DNA from: Hyparrhenia diplandra
Taxonomy: Eukaryota; Streptophyta; Magnoliopsida; Poales; Poaceae
Direction of reading: 5' to 3'
DNA length: 64,000 bases
Assembly (NCBI GenBank): GCA_015847255.1
Contig: JADLZK010013220.1
Coordinates: forward strand, 1-64,000
In this document: positions 44,143 through 56,800 of the stretch, piece by piece
How positions within the stretch are numbered: position 1 is the first letter of the stretch
Layout: each line of letters opens with the position of its first letter
Made by a program: the position numbers and the translations under genes
Notes under the pieces: generated by a model
What the model was told of the DNA's origin: nothing
Seen by the model: the letters and a program-made list of their open reading frames with translations, nothing else
Database searches by the model: none

Positions 44143-46859
44143 ATGAACGTTGCGGAGGAGGCGGCGGTGAGCATGGAGGTGGAGGAGAAGGAGAAGGGCG
44201 GCGGTGTTCGCGATGGCGAGGTGAGCACGGCGGCGGCGGTGAGCCTGGAGACGCTGCGGAAGCGAATGGCGGACTTCGCGACGGAGCGGGACTGGGAGCA
44301 GTTCCACTCCCCCAGGAACCTCCTCCTCGCCCTGGTCCGTCTCTTCTCTCCTCTGTTCACTTGAGATATTTCTTATCTCCAATTTTGGAGAATCAATCTT
44401 GCTGCGAGTTCATTCTAGATTAATTTGGAGTTTGCTCAGGGTTCTTCGTTTCTGCTGCGCCAAGATAGATAGATATATATTTTTCACAAAAAAATGGGGA
44501 TAAATAAGGTGGGTGTAGGCGGTCCAGTTCTTGGCTTCTTCTTGCCCAGAGAAAAGAGAATGATTGGGTGCAGAAAAGCCTTGTCGTCCTTGAGTCCGTC
44601 TCCCGGACCGGACCCCGGAGTTGTCAGGCCCGTCACTTTTTGTTCTCTTTCTTTCAGTACTCCGGTACTACCACCACCACATTGCGAGGCTGAATCTGTG
44701 CTGCTAGCTGTCGTGTTGCCTGTTGGCTTGGTCAAAATCTCACACGATGCGTGTGGTTGGTTTCGAACGCAGGGGAGAAAGAGGGTACTGTAGTAGAAAG
44801 GGAGAAGCCACTCAGGAATTCATCTCTTAGAATGGTTGTTCGAACATTGAATCCCAAATTTCACTGCCAAAGATTCCCCATGAATCTGTGCTGCTAGCTC
44901 GTGTTGCCGAAATTGGTAGAAAAAATTGGTCAAAATCTTAGACGATGGTTGGTTTTCGAACATTTTAAGGGTATGTAGTAGATGAAGCCACTGAATTCAT
45001 CTCTTAGAATGGTTGTTCGAACATTTTAATAGTATGTAAGATGATGACATTCGGTATTCAAAGAAAACATGGCTCGTCAAATGGAATGGTACTGCTGTTA
45101 TTGTGACAGGAAATACTGTATTCGAAGTGGCTACAATGCCCATCTGCACGGACCGAACAGTGAGCTACAGTCCTTTTTTTTGTGGGGTTGGGGAAGAGGG
45201 AGGCGTGATACACTGCTTCACATTCAATTCTGGCATAGTGGCATGTACAGTATGGACCAATATTGGTCAGAATGTTTCAAGAATTGTGAATCACATGGGG
45301 ATACACTGTCTAGTCTAGTAGACAAATAAATTTGGCTCTGTGATCTGCGATTTGCAGCTGGCATTGTTTAAGGTGACAAAATTATAGATGTTAATTATAC
45401 ATGTTTTATGTCTAATGGTTACTTATGTTTCGTTTGTGTTGTACATGGATATGCGAGGGTGAATGAATATGTTATGTTCTTCGGGCTATAAATTTAAACC
45501 TAAGTTTTTTATTCTATGAAAAATTGATTAGCGTAAAACTAACTACAATTTGTTATGCAATGCGCCTCATTTTTCATCACATTTTTAGCTCATCCATCTG
45601 GTGTCTAATACCTATTACCTTCTAAGTTGTTTGTTGGTTGACCTAAATGTTTCATGGTTTACTATGATTTGAAGGGAAAAAAAAGCTATATTCTCTTATC
45701 TAATCTACATTGTTGAAATATGTGTGCATGAGTTTGTAAGCAATGCACCCATATGCACCGAGGGAACAAAAAATGTTGTACAACTTTAAGGTAGATGGTA
45801 GATTACAGGGAAAATGAAAATAAAATGTATAAACTTTAGTTTTTCTTCAACCTTTTGTTATGGGGAATGCACAGGATTTTCTCTAAACCTTTCTGCTAGT
45901 AGTTTAGCAACTTATGCAATGGAAATGACCTGTACTAGTTAGCACCCGGTTTTTAGTTTCTATGGAGAATATGAAATAAACCTGAACAATACATACTCCT
46001 GCCCAAAAGAGTTGACATTTAGCGATGAATATGGGATAAAGGGTGTAGAATAGATGCTTCTTCACTTATACTGACCTAGAAACGTCACAACGCATCCACC
46101 ATCCAGAACCCTAGAAACTGCAACAGTAAAGCAGACAAAACAACAAATCTTCAATACTACCATCCTGTGTATCCTGTGAGAAGATGCCAATACACATCCT
46201 GTTGCAATCGTTCTCTTTCTGTTGTCTTTTCACTATTAGAGTATCCAAATCAATAGTTTCAATGAGCTGGGCTTAAGTAGGATCCCACTCGCTGCACCAG
46301 ATGCCAATTGGTTTCTGCTACTTCTGTACTTTTTTGTTATGGTGGGGACTGGGGACTAACAAAAAGTTATACAACACCCTTTCTTTCCCAAGTGTTGCCC
46401 AGCTAGGAGATGCCCATAATGGGCAATGTGTAAGCTACTCTCCTGGGCCCAGTATAATCTAATTGGCACCTAGCAAAACCTTTCCATGGATTTTCATGTC
46501 CCTTATCATGCATGTTTGTGCTTGGTGTTGTGCAGGTAGGGGAGGTGGGAGAGCTATCTGAGATATTCCAATGGAAAGGGGAGGTGCCCAAGGGGCTTCC
46601 AGACTGGGACGATGCTGAGAGGGAGCACTTGGGTGAGGAACTCGCCGATGTGCTCCTCTATCTGGTGCGGCTGTCAGACATGTGCGGTGTCGACCTCAGC
46701 AAGGCGGCCCTGCGGAAGATGGAGATCAATGCCCGCAAATACCCAGTTGGGCAGTGCAAGGGTTCGTCCAAGAAATACACTCACTACGGTTCCACTAACA
46801 ATGTTAGCGACAGCGACAATGCTAACACCGCGAACAAGAAGCATAACAATGGCGTCTAA
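44143..46859 (+). CDS. DCTPP1: dCTP pyrophosphatase 1-like (MazG-type NTP pyrophosphatase)
   Basis: The family hydrolyses dCTP and modified dCTPs to the monophosphate and pyrophosphate, cleaning the nucleotide pool. There are two exons: 44143-44334 (donor CCCTG|GTCCGT) and 46536-46859 (acceptor TTGTGCAG), joined in phase 0 to give 171 residues. After an acidic N-terminus, LETLRKRMADFATERDWEQF (about 35-54) and HSPRNLLLALVGEVGELSEI lead into the MazG metal site: E67 and E70 in GEVGE and E99 and D102 in EELAD, that is, EXXE...EXXD. KMEINARKYP is also typical. The C-terminal tail is Asn/Ser-rich. The upstream in-frame ATG at 43957 would add an unlikely leader, so 44143 is preferred. The 2.2-kb intron contains a local duplication. 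All key residues are present and the gene looks intact. Confidence 0.92.
44691..45045 (+). repeat. Imperfect tandem duplication in the DCTPP1 intron
   Basis: The block starting tgaatctgtgctgctagct at 44691 and ending ctcttagaatggttgttcga recurs from 44881. The second copy has the same phrases in the same order with many small deletions. Confidence 0.8.
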
Positions 46860-47845
46860 ATCGGCTTTAGAGCTCCTTGAATGATAGTTTGGCTGGTCAG
46901 ACATGATCTAGGTTATGTGCTGAACAATGGCATGCTCTATTTTGGTGGTAAAAGGAACAAGTATGTGGGTTTAAGTTCCCCTATATATTAGATGCTTAAT
47001 GAACCAAGTGGTAACCACAAAGCTTCGTAGGCTGTAGTTCCCCTTATATATTCTAATTGGACTGGCATTTTGCTTCTGCTGTTTCAGTTATGCAGTTGCA
47101 TAGTACTAGTGTTATATGACGCGAAAGCAAAGCTGACTATATTTAGTTTCAGTACAAGTATTGAGTACTGGCACTACTTTATGATGCAAAGCAGCGTTCT
47201 GACAATGCAAAGTTGTCAGTTTAAAATATGAGCTGGTGTTGGACTGTCGTTGATTGGTGAGTCTCATTGACGCTCTGGTCCTTGTATCAGTACAGATGAA
47301 CAAAGATTATTATGAGGCCTTTATGAACTGAGGTTGAGAAGTGGACCTGTGTCCTGACATGTCCAAGCTTAGGAAGCTATGCTTTTGTACAGGAGTACTG
47401 TTGGTAAGGATTCTCCAGGAAATCTCTGGATATCAGGGCTTGTAGCAATCAAGGGGTGTTTGGCCCGGCTCCTTCTGAGCCTCTTCTTCGGAAAAGCCGA
47501 GACGTTTTGGAGAAGGCCCGATTTAGGGCTCCTCTAAAACGTCTCTAGGAGCCCTAATTGATCATAATGCTCTGGTCCGCTCACTGGCCAGAGTCCGATG
47601 GATGCTGCTCCTATACTAACTGTTTTGCGGTGCCTACTTACCTTACTGTCGTGGTACTAACTGGAACCACTTGGTGCAAATTGTTGGCATCTTTTTTGGT
47701 ATGTTGCCAACTTACCTTACTATCACACCCTTATTGCCCTAATATATAGAAAATTTAGAATCGATTATTTCCTCTTAAAATAAGAAAGTATCAAAAATAT
47801 AAAAATGGGTCATTTATTGCGATCTACATGTGGAGATGAATTTCT
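46860..47845. other. 3' flank of DCTPP1, no further gene
   Basis: The first few hundred bases are presumably the 3' UTR. A GC-richer piece at 47453-47560 starting ggggtgtttggcccggctcc resembles the end of a hAT- or MITE-like repeat, but no partner end was found. Confidence 0.35.
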
Positions 47846-48076
47846 GGCTATGTTTAGATCCTGAAAAGTGATTATGAAAAGCATTATAACATTTTTCGTT
47901 TGTTTATGATAAATATTGTACTACTATGGCTTAACTAGACTTAAAAGATTCGTCTCGTAAAGTATATCCAAACTGTTGAATTAGTTATTTTGTTTACCTA
48001 CATTTGATGCTCCATGCATGAGACAAAATATTTGATGTGAGGGAATCTTGAAAAGTTTGACCATCTAAACACTACC
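47846..48076. mobile_element. Tourist-like MITE
   Basis: The left end ggctatgtttagatcc is matched by the inverted right end gaccatctaaacactacc. The interior contains gattcgtctcgtaaagtat and ctccatgcatgagac, phrases found in a very common grass MITE with TGTTTAGATCC ends. It is about 231 bp and non-coding. The target duplication is not clear. Confidence 0.7.
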
Positions 48077-49988
48077 TCTGTATATTTCTTGTTCATTTGC
48101 AAGAATAATGTCGTGTAGATTTCTGGCACCATCGATGAGTGCATATATGATGAAGTGTAATATTTGAGACTTTAAGGAGCCTGAATTTCGTGGAGGAGAT
48201 ATGATTTGATTTGCTCTATTATAGGCCGATGCATGTATAAAAATGTTACATCAAGAAAGCCATCAATATCAGTTATGCTTCTTCTTTTAGAGTACCCATG
48301 AGAGTTAACTATCTTTGAATTAATTAAAGCGGAACAAAATAATTATTGTCGTGCATTGCAACAAGAACAACAGAGCCAATGGGGAGTGACTTTTTGTCTC
48401 AGTTCTCCTTCGAGTAGTCGAGTATATTTCTGACTGATCATTCATCATAGCGTGGCCGTGTGTTCCATGTTTTTGGAAAGGAGCTAGCGAGACAAAATGG
48501 GCCCACTATCTCTTTGGAGGACAATGTCGTGATATGGTGGCATTTGGGGGACAAAAAGCTCCCGGCCGGTGTGCTTATCCGCTTATCTGCTGTGCTCTTG
48601 TCATGGGGGACCTGATCATGGCAAGTCCTGTCAATTGGGATCTCATCCCCGATCTGCTCATCAGCTGTTTGTTGGAGTCTTGGAGATGGCAGCTGGCCAG
48701 TTAGGATTTGACGGCATTGGAACTTTTTTTACAACTAACAGCTTTATAGCTTAAACAGCCCTACTACAAAACGGAAGGTTGTATTACAAGTAGGTCCACC
48801 GACTGGATTACAACAGAGGAAGTAACAGTGATGTAGACGAACTCGCTGGCGGTGAGCTGATGTATCGCCAGAGGCGAGGACAGCCGGATGGAAAGACCGC
48901 ACCATGCTGCAGTTAAAGAAGGGGTGACCGATCCATAGTAGTAATCCACGTCGAGCAACCGAAGCATGTGTATAAAACTCGTCGTCGGCTGTATCGGATG
49001 AGCCTCGTTGTCGAAACCTGGGTGGAGGCGAGCTTTTGATTCCCAACAGAGCAACTGGGTCACTAAAAAGTCTTTTTTTGATTGTCAGGTCACCACCAAT
49101 TAATGTAACTCCTGGGCGGGCTGGATATTCTTGCACAGAGGCCGCTATGGTGAAGATAAAAAACAAAAAGGAAGAAAGAAAAGATGAAGCCAGATTGGGG
49201 CAGGTGTCTTCGTGGGAGAGCTGGGGAGGCCACGCGTCTATAGCAGGTGGAGGGAGAGAACAAGGAGCAGTGCATGAAGGACACGCATCAGCTGTGGGTC
49301 CAGCGTTGCAGCGTGTGGGACCCACCATGTGGTGCTCCAAGAAAAAAATCCCCCATACCTCGGTGGCTGAGGAACCACCGCTCGCCGGCCGTCGATGTAG
49401 GCGCCACCGCCCAGCCATCAGCGTTGTTTTGCGGCTTCTCCTCCTCTAGGCCGTCGAGCGCATGTCTGTGTCGCCCCAGCCTCACGCCCAAGGTGGAGAT
49501 GGAGCAACTGCGGCGGGTGACGGCGTTCTACTAGTGGGCCCTGCAGCGCCCGGGCATTTGCGACGCCGTGGCTGTAGTGTAGGTCGATGAGGGGCGCAAG
49601 TGAGGCATGGAGGCCGGAGTTGGCGTCGACGCAGAGCTCAGAGCCGACAACGCAGAGCTCGGAGACGAGGGCGCGGGCCGCGGGCCAGCCCCGCCCGATA
49701 GAGCAATCCGGCCTCCATTCCCGCAGCGGCATATGTGTTGCAGTCGTGAGCGCCGCAGAGCTCGGCCACACCAATCTGAACCCCCGCGAAGAGCAGGCCA
49801 AAGATGACGAGCCGAATCTTGAAGGCTCGGCCAACGATGCCGCACTGGGAAAGCTCGCTGCTTTCACGGAGCATGGCGGTTCGCCGCACTAGGACTCCGC
49901 CTTGGCGTAGAGCACTCCCACAGGCACTCCCGACCCGCGACCGACGAGAAATCCTTGTTGACCGTGATCCGCCCGGGTTACGCCGCCG
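48077..49988. other. Stretch left of the Copia element, no supported gene
   Basis: It is AT-rich to about 48700 and GC-rich from 49200 to 49980. Overlapping ORFs on the minus strand (224 codons at 49418-48744; 149 codons at 49867-49418) have no recognised domain, and frames such as LVSELCVVGSELCVDANSG suggest an eroded coding exon of unknown origin. Confidence 0.3.
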
Positions 49989-49993
49989 GGATC

Positions 49994-51253
49994 TGTAAGT
50001 GCAATCAACCTCTAATGTGGGTTTTGGCGTTGATGACAATCCAAATAGAGGACTAATGAGATTTATCAAGTTGACAAGCAGGCAACAAGCCAAGAGGACA
50101 TTGCAAACCTAAAGGAGGAGTACCCCAATTCGATTTACAGCTAGTTCTTCAAGAAAGGAGGTTTATATTCATTTTACATTTTGAATTTGAGTATAGGACA
50201 CGCCGTACTATTAAGAGGGATTAGAACCACTGTGTCAAAGCGTGCAACCAAGTGCTCATTTTCACACCTCATAACCTCGGTTCAATACTTAATCGGCAAT
50301 CAAATTCCTTCTACTCTTGGATTGATTAAGTTTGAGCGGCGAAGTGCAGTGCTTCGAACATTAGTGGCACCGCTCGTGTTGGCCGTTGGAAGAGGGAGTA
50401 TTTATACTTTCCTTTTCTACCCCCAACGGTAACCTTTCTTCCCCCCTTGCTCACTTTTTGAAAGGCTCTCAAGTGCTAAGCTCTCTCTCTCTCCATTGAA
50501 GCTCCTCACTCCCTCAAGCAAATCCATCGATTCCACCATCGATTCTTGAGTGTGAGGGCTGCAAACTTTCGATTGGAAGGGAGCTCCAGCGATCTTCATT
50601 GTTCTAGAAGCACTTGGTTTGCACTTTTGGCGGCGGTTGTGGTCTTTTGCTCTTGGAGCTTGCTCCTAGCCCGGCTAGTGCATCGCCCTTGAGCTTGCCA
50701 ACTTGTGTGTGGCAGCCTAGGGAGGTTTGTAACACCCTCTTGCATCTAATACATTACCCCACATCTCTAGGATTCGGTTCCTAGACTTGTGAGCGAGGCA
50801 AAGAGGCAAACCTTTGTGGTGAGCTCATTCCTTTGTGGAACCTCAACAACGTGGACTTAGGCAAGCCTTGGTGGCGAAGCTGAACCACGGGATAAATCCC
50901 CTGTGTCACCGTGTGCTTGATTTACTTTACATTGCATACATATTGTTGTTGTTGAGAGGATTTAGGGTTTGAGGCCGATCTATTTGTATACTCTTGATAT
51001 GCTTGATTCAGCTCTCGATCTGCAGTCTATACCTGTCCAGGAACCAAGAAAAATTACTCGATCTACTTTTCATTGGACGGATTTTGAACTGTGAGCTAAC
51101 TTCTTCTGCAGGAGCGGCAGTGCCGCTCAGGAGGTCCGGCGGTGCCGCAAGGTGCAAGCGGCGGTGCCGCTTGATAAACTGACGGTGTTTTAAGTTGAAT
51201 TTTGAAACAGGCCTATTCACCCCCCCCCCTTCTAGGCGTCCAGCGATCCTACA
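49994..51253 (+). repeat. Copia 5' LTR
   Basis: The LTR begins TGTAAGTGCAATC and ends GATCCTACA, giving the TG...CA form over 1260 bp. A TATA-like TATTTATA at 50399-50406 is a plausible promoter. Three palindromic gcggYRgtgccgc words lie at 51113-51171, close to the 3' end of the LTR. Confidence 0.85.
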
Positions 51254-51255
51254 AG

Positions 51256-51267
51256 TGGTATCAAAGC
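51256..51267 (+). other. Copia primer-binding site (initiator Met tRNA)
   Basis: TGGTATCAAAGC, two bases after the LTR, differs by one base from the usual TGGTATCAGAGC complement of the initiator tRNA-Met 3' end. Confidence 0.9.
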
Positions 51268-51301
51268 TAGTTTACTTCATCAAGCGCTTCACGCGTGAAG
51301 T

Positions 51302-52370
51302 ATGGATACCGGAGGAGGTTCGACCCAAGGTAGAGTCGAAGGTGATACCGTTGGCATCCACGCCAAGCCTACGGACTTCGGCGGCGAGCTATCCTCTTCC
51401 TCTATCCTCAAATGCAAACCACCGATCCGGAGAGAAGGGAAGCAAGGAGGAAAAGAAAAGAGAAGAAAGCCGCCAAGGAAGCAAGAAGGGCTGGCGTGAG
51501 AGGATCAAGAAGCAAGAAGAAGATGCAAGCATGCAGCTCATCGAGAAGCTCAAAAGAAAAGATGAGAGAAAAAGAATAAGAGAAGAAAGACTCAAGAGAA
51601 GAGAAGAAAGAAACAAGAAAGTGGTGGAACTTGATGCTCAATCAAGTGAGCTATCAAGTAGTTCCGATGACGGTGATGATGATGAGTCCTACATGCCGAA
51701 GAACAAGAAGAATGAGAAGAAAAAGGATGAGGGCAGCAGCACCAACAAGAAATTTGCCGCTATATCCTTTAACTATTCTTCTTATTTGACTAACCGTGAC
51801 AAGAAGTCTTTCATCAACGTGCCGGCCGGCAAGTTACCTCGTTTCGATGGGACTAACTTTGCCAAGTGGAAGCATTTGATGAGAGCCTATCTTGTCGCTC
51901 TTCACCCCGATCTTTGGGAAATTGTGTGTAGTGGCTTTCAACCACCGGTGAACCCCGAAGCACCAACTAATAAAGAGCTACTCATGATCCACCTCAATGG
52001 GCAAGCCACAAGCATACTCTTGAGCTCTCTAGATGGCAATGAATACAATAGAGTGATGAATGTTGATGTGGCCAAGCAAATTTGGGACACCTTGCACATT
52101 GCTCATGAAGGGGTTGACAAAGTAAGAAAGGCAAAGATTGACTTGTTGAAGGCAAAGCTCAACCGGTTTGTAATAATTGAAGGGGAAGGTGCCCAAGAGA
52201 TGTTTGACCGGTTGATGGTTCTAGTTGGAAGGATTAGAGGATATGGAGATGAAGAACTTGATGATCACAAGGTGGTGAAGGTCATGCTTGAAGCCTATGC
52301 ACCTAGAAATGAGACCGTAGTCACCTTGATAAGAGATAAGAAGAGATTTGAGCACTTCACTCCTAATGAT
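51302..52370 (+). pseudogene. Copia gag, N-terminal part (interrupted)
   Basis: Gag forms the virus-like particle of the element. The likely start is ATG 51302 (MDTGGGSTQGRVEGDTV...). A frame change between about 51430 and 51490 is needed to reach the main frame, where a Lys/Arg/Glu-rich coiled coil (LKRKDERKRIREERLKRREE, about 51555) precedes an acidic linker and the gag core: KLPRFDGTNFAKWKHLMRAY (about 51830), HPDLWEIVCSG and QIWDTLHIAHEGVDKVRKAK. The frame runs to FEHFTPND at 52370, where the LARD-like insertion begins; it resumes at 60433. Confidence 0.9.
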
Positions 52371-53844
52371 TGTTGGTATTTATTAAGTGCTAAAAGAATA
52401 TGAAGGATTCCGCAAGCGCACAGAACACCTACCATTGTAGCTTTTCCCTAGGATGAGTATTCTAGAGTATCGTATCCACAGGGAAGCGTTGGGTAAAGAA
52501 TCTAATAAGTCACAATCATGCATCTACTAACTTAGCAAACCACTAACTAAAGTGAGGGGGTAAATGGTAAATGATAGGAGTTATGAATAATTTAAATCAC
52601 ACCAGAGAATTCCTAATGATAAATGTATAGTAGCACGTTGAGAGGACAACGGGAGAGATCTAGGTTCCTATGTACTTCTCTATTACTTAGGTTCTATGAT
52701 AGCAATCATACCAAGGCACTTTGGGACACCAAAGCACTAGCCACGGAAAGGGATGAGAAGGGGGCTAGGAAGGTTTGGCAAGGTCCTACAATCACCAACC
52801 CGAACGTGGTGGAATACATCGGCCATCGAGTTTGTCACCCACAGGGCTACCACAAACAATCCGTGGGGTTGGGTGCAATCTCAGGTAATCTCTACTTTAG
52901 ACACCATGTCTACACTATTAATTACTACTCTAGTCACATACGATTAACTAAAGCACTCGATGCGAGCGGAGATCCCATGCAAAGGCATAACAACTATGCT
53001 AACCAATTATATGAAAGATATGAAAGTAAATTGAGAAGATAAATATATAAATCATAATGTCTTACAAAGAAAGGATACAAGACATACCAAACTCTGTAGA
53101 TTCCTCCAGAACCGGAGCATAGCTCCGCTCTCCCTAACTCTCTTAGTTGCTAATCTACTACATTGGAGAGTCTAGCCCTAATTCTCTAGTGGAGAGGTTG
53201 TCCTCACATTGGGACACCTCCAAGACCAACAGTCAAGAGATAATGAACGGAATGAATTAGGGTTTGACTGAGGGCGGGGTCTTGTTATATAGGGGTCTCA
53301 GGCCTCCCTCCTAGTTCCGTAGGCAATGTGGTACTAACCCTTCCACCATGTATTATGCTAATGCACATAGGCTTAGATGGGGCGAATTCAGTGCGGGCCG
53401 TCTAGAGTCTTCCATTGGATGCACCATAGCCCTTGGATCCAACCGACCTTGATAGATGGACAGGATGGCTCCTCAATGGCGGTTAGGAACCGACGTCAAA
53501 GTTGTTGAGGTCGACGGTGGGCCCCATGGCGCCGGCCGCCGCCGCTACTAGGGGGGCGCCTAGCACACTTGCCGGTGGGCCCTAGCTTGTGGGTCGTGCC
53601 TTACGGTGTCTTCTTCGGAATGTTCTTACGTGGGTTTCAAGTTGGATTGCTTCATAGATAAGTCTTTATGTCGTAGGGCTTGCAAACTCTTGGGCATATT
53701 ACTGTTTAATCCCCGAAAAATATATAAATCACCAAAACTCGTGGAATTATGTCAGTAAAGCCCCTATACTATATTGATATTCATTTTAAGCCCTTATTTC
53801 GGTTTTAAAAACATATATATTTTATGCTATAACAGGTGTCAACA
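52371..53844 (-). repeat. LARD left LTR (3' LTR of the element)
   Basis: On the plus strand it runs TGTTGGTATT...GGTGTCAACA, 1474 bp. It is highly similar to the right LTR with scattered substitutions and indels, for instance around 52413, 52840 and 53550. A 139-codon frame at 52623-53042 lies antisense to the element. Confidence 0.93.
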
Positions 53845-53859
53845 AGCTCCCCCAAGCTT
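53845..53859 (-). other. LARD polypurine tract
   Basis: On the minus strand AAGCTTGGGGGAGCT directly precedes the LTR start TGTTGACACC, the expected position for priming of second-strand synthesis. Confidence 0.8.
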
Positions 53860-56800
53860 ACACTTTGCTAGTCCCTAGCAAAGCCAAACTCAGCAATGGA
53901 TCAGGAGTTGCTACAACGCTTTCACGCCTCAAAAGTAACATGCTCTCAAACAAAATTTCTCCTCTGGATTAGAATAAACTTTTCCAACTTTCAACTCACC
54001 CATATTACCTTAACCATGGAGCTTATAGCCTTTTCTTGGATCTTGGGCAATTGAAAGATAGAACAATCAAGTCAAGCACCATGTCTCAAACTCTTTGTTC
54101 AACTATCATTCCGGAGTTTTTGCAAGTTTTCAAAATAAAACTCAAAGTTCCTTAGTATGACCCTTTCAAGTATCTCATTTGTGGTATTTATGGATCCTTC
54201 ACTAAGGCAATAGTGATGTGTTGCCTTTCTCTCATAATATGTGGTATTTTTGGAATAAGGCAGTAGGACACTATGCCTTCTTCTCTCTCACCCTATATCT
54301 AAGGCTTATATGTAGAGTTCATAGGTGAGAGAAAACTAAATCTACTTACTAAGCATATATCGTAAAGTCAAGCAATGGATCCAAAGTCACAAGTCATACT
54401 GCATGTGCATGTGTATGGTGTAGTGGAATGAATATGATGGTAGGTGTATGAGGCGAATGAAGTGAAAGCCTAATTCTACTTTGCCCCTGTAAGAAACATA
54501 TCTCTCTCTTTAGGACTTTAAAAGTATTTGGGAGAACCTGGGCTGTATACTCTTTCTATATATTTTTTTTTTTATTTTTTTTCTTCTTTTTCTCTTTTTT
54601 TTCATGGAGAGGCGGGCATCTAAGTACCCATTGTTTTATTGCGGACACTTGTCCATTTTTTTTTTTTACTCTCCTTTATTCCTCTTTTTTTTTTTTAGGG
54701 GGAGGTAGGCTCTACGCGCCCGTAGGACACTTGTCCATTTTTCATCTCCCCTTTCTTTTTTTTTCTCTTTTTTTTGACTATACAACCCAAGCCTCTTTTT
54801 GCAATAAACTTGTAGAGAGATAGAAACAAGCATAAAGGAGCTTTATGAGATGTTGGCTAAGTGAATATGTGTGAGGAATATTTTTGGTTGCTCTCTCCTA
54901 GGGTAGGAGTAGAACATTTTTAGTGGATCTATGGTGGATATTTGGTGGATGCGTACTTCCAGGGTAGAAGTAGCATAAGTGCAAGTGGAATAGAGTGGAA
55001 TGGAGTAGAGTGGACTGTGTGCATGAGTAGCAGTATGACAAGTTTCAAAGGGTCAACAAAGATTGACCAAACTCAATGCAAAGTAAGCAACCTATATATA
55101 TATCAAAAGGGGTTTTCCTAATCTAAGAAGCATGTATATATGGCTGTGGTAGGAGTCTCAACACTCGTCATACAGGAACTCATCATGTGCACTTTTAATT
55201 TTCAAAAGATAAATCTCCAGAACTCTAGCATCAGTAGGAGTAGGATAAACAACAGCTCAGACTCTCATATATCATTAAACCCGTCAATCACCTAGACTTT
55301 AGAGCAAGCATTTGCTACCCACAGGTTTTAGGTTCAGAGCAAATCTCAAGTCAAGTAGTTGCATTAAAAGCTCGAGAGAAATTAAGCTTGAAAGGTAGGT
55401 ACTTGAAAGAAATTACGACGGAGCAACTATTCATCATCTCCATGACTTGAGATTATCTTGAGTTTATTTTATTCTCACACTCTAATAAAGACTATATAGA
55501 CTCTTTTTATTTGGTTATTTTGGTTATATGCATCTTTTTTATTTCTTTCTAATAAAACAAACATATCTAGCTAGTAGTAAATAGGATATGATAAAGAGAT
55601 ACTTATCTCGATAAGGGGGGGGTGCTCTCCCCAAGCTTGATTTTGAAGTGGCGGTTAATTGATGGTTGGAAGTAGAGGTAGATTGTAATGGTGGGCTGAT
55701 CTTCATTAATGATGGACACCATTTGTGTCTTGTCTCTCTTCCTTGGGGTCCTGCTGAACTTAAATAGACAACAAAGCTAGTGGAACTTGATTAAGCGTTA
55801 GGGGTTAGCCATGTTGCTTTTGTCGTCTAGAAATCTTTCAAAGAAACATTAAATATTTTTGGGGTTTTATTATTTCTATGCAAGATAAAGAATGATGATG
55901 CATGCATATTATTTTATTTTTATGCCACCACAATAAATATCCTTGTGGGTTGTTACACGCCACAAAATTACTCACATGGGGCATAGAGTTTTTTTTTATA
56001 TGCAACAAACAAATATTTTTATTTTCTTTTCTAATGTAGTGCTAGTGTTGTAATGTAAATATGCTAAAGGAAAATGATAATGCAATGCAAGGAAGTAAAT
56101 ATGCTATGCACTAAATATGGATAACTACCGATCTTACCTTCCGGCGAGGGTTCAATGTTTTAAGTCCTCTGAACAAGACTTCTTACCTTGTCTTTTCCTT
56201 GAGTGTATTATTTCATCATGATAGCCGTAGTCGGATGGTGTCACCCATGTTCTTTGCTGGTCTCACAAGTTGAAGATGAGCATGGACGTAGGCAGCATCT
56301 TGTTTAGTGTGCATGCTTGTAAGACATTCACTTGTTGAAGTTTGGAGATACTGATAGACTTCTCCACCTTTTTTTTTTTTTTGCTCAAAGTGTGTCCTAC
56401 TTGCAAAGTGAAGGTAGAGATCAAGTGCATGGGCTCTGTTGGTGGGAAACACCAACATAACCAAAACCACAGGCACATTAAACAAGATAGAGTTGATTTC
56501 TTATATGCTTTTGTTAGTCCTAACTTGGGTGACAAGATCATAAGATTGAGCATGAATGTTGTAGTAAAAACTTTCAACGGTTAGAAACAAACTCCTTGAC
56601 TCTTGGAAGGGTTTTCTTTCTATACATGATATCAAAGGCATGATTATCTTCTTCCAAAGCAAGGTGTGCAACATTCTAGCTTACATGATTAGGACTATGA
56701 GATCAAGAGAGTGGTGATAGGAACAATTAAAGAAACAAAACAAGTTGAGCTAATAGAGCTAGTTCAAGCAAAGTTGTTACTCTAACATGTTTGATTCTTT

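Noticed and set aside
48744..50093. Several 100-224-codon ORFs left of the Copia element
   Set aside because: Overlapping frames on both strands without domains or good splice structure; the last one runs into the Copia LTR.
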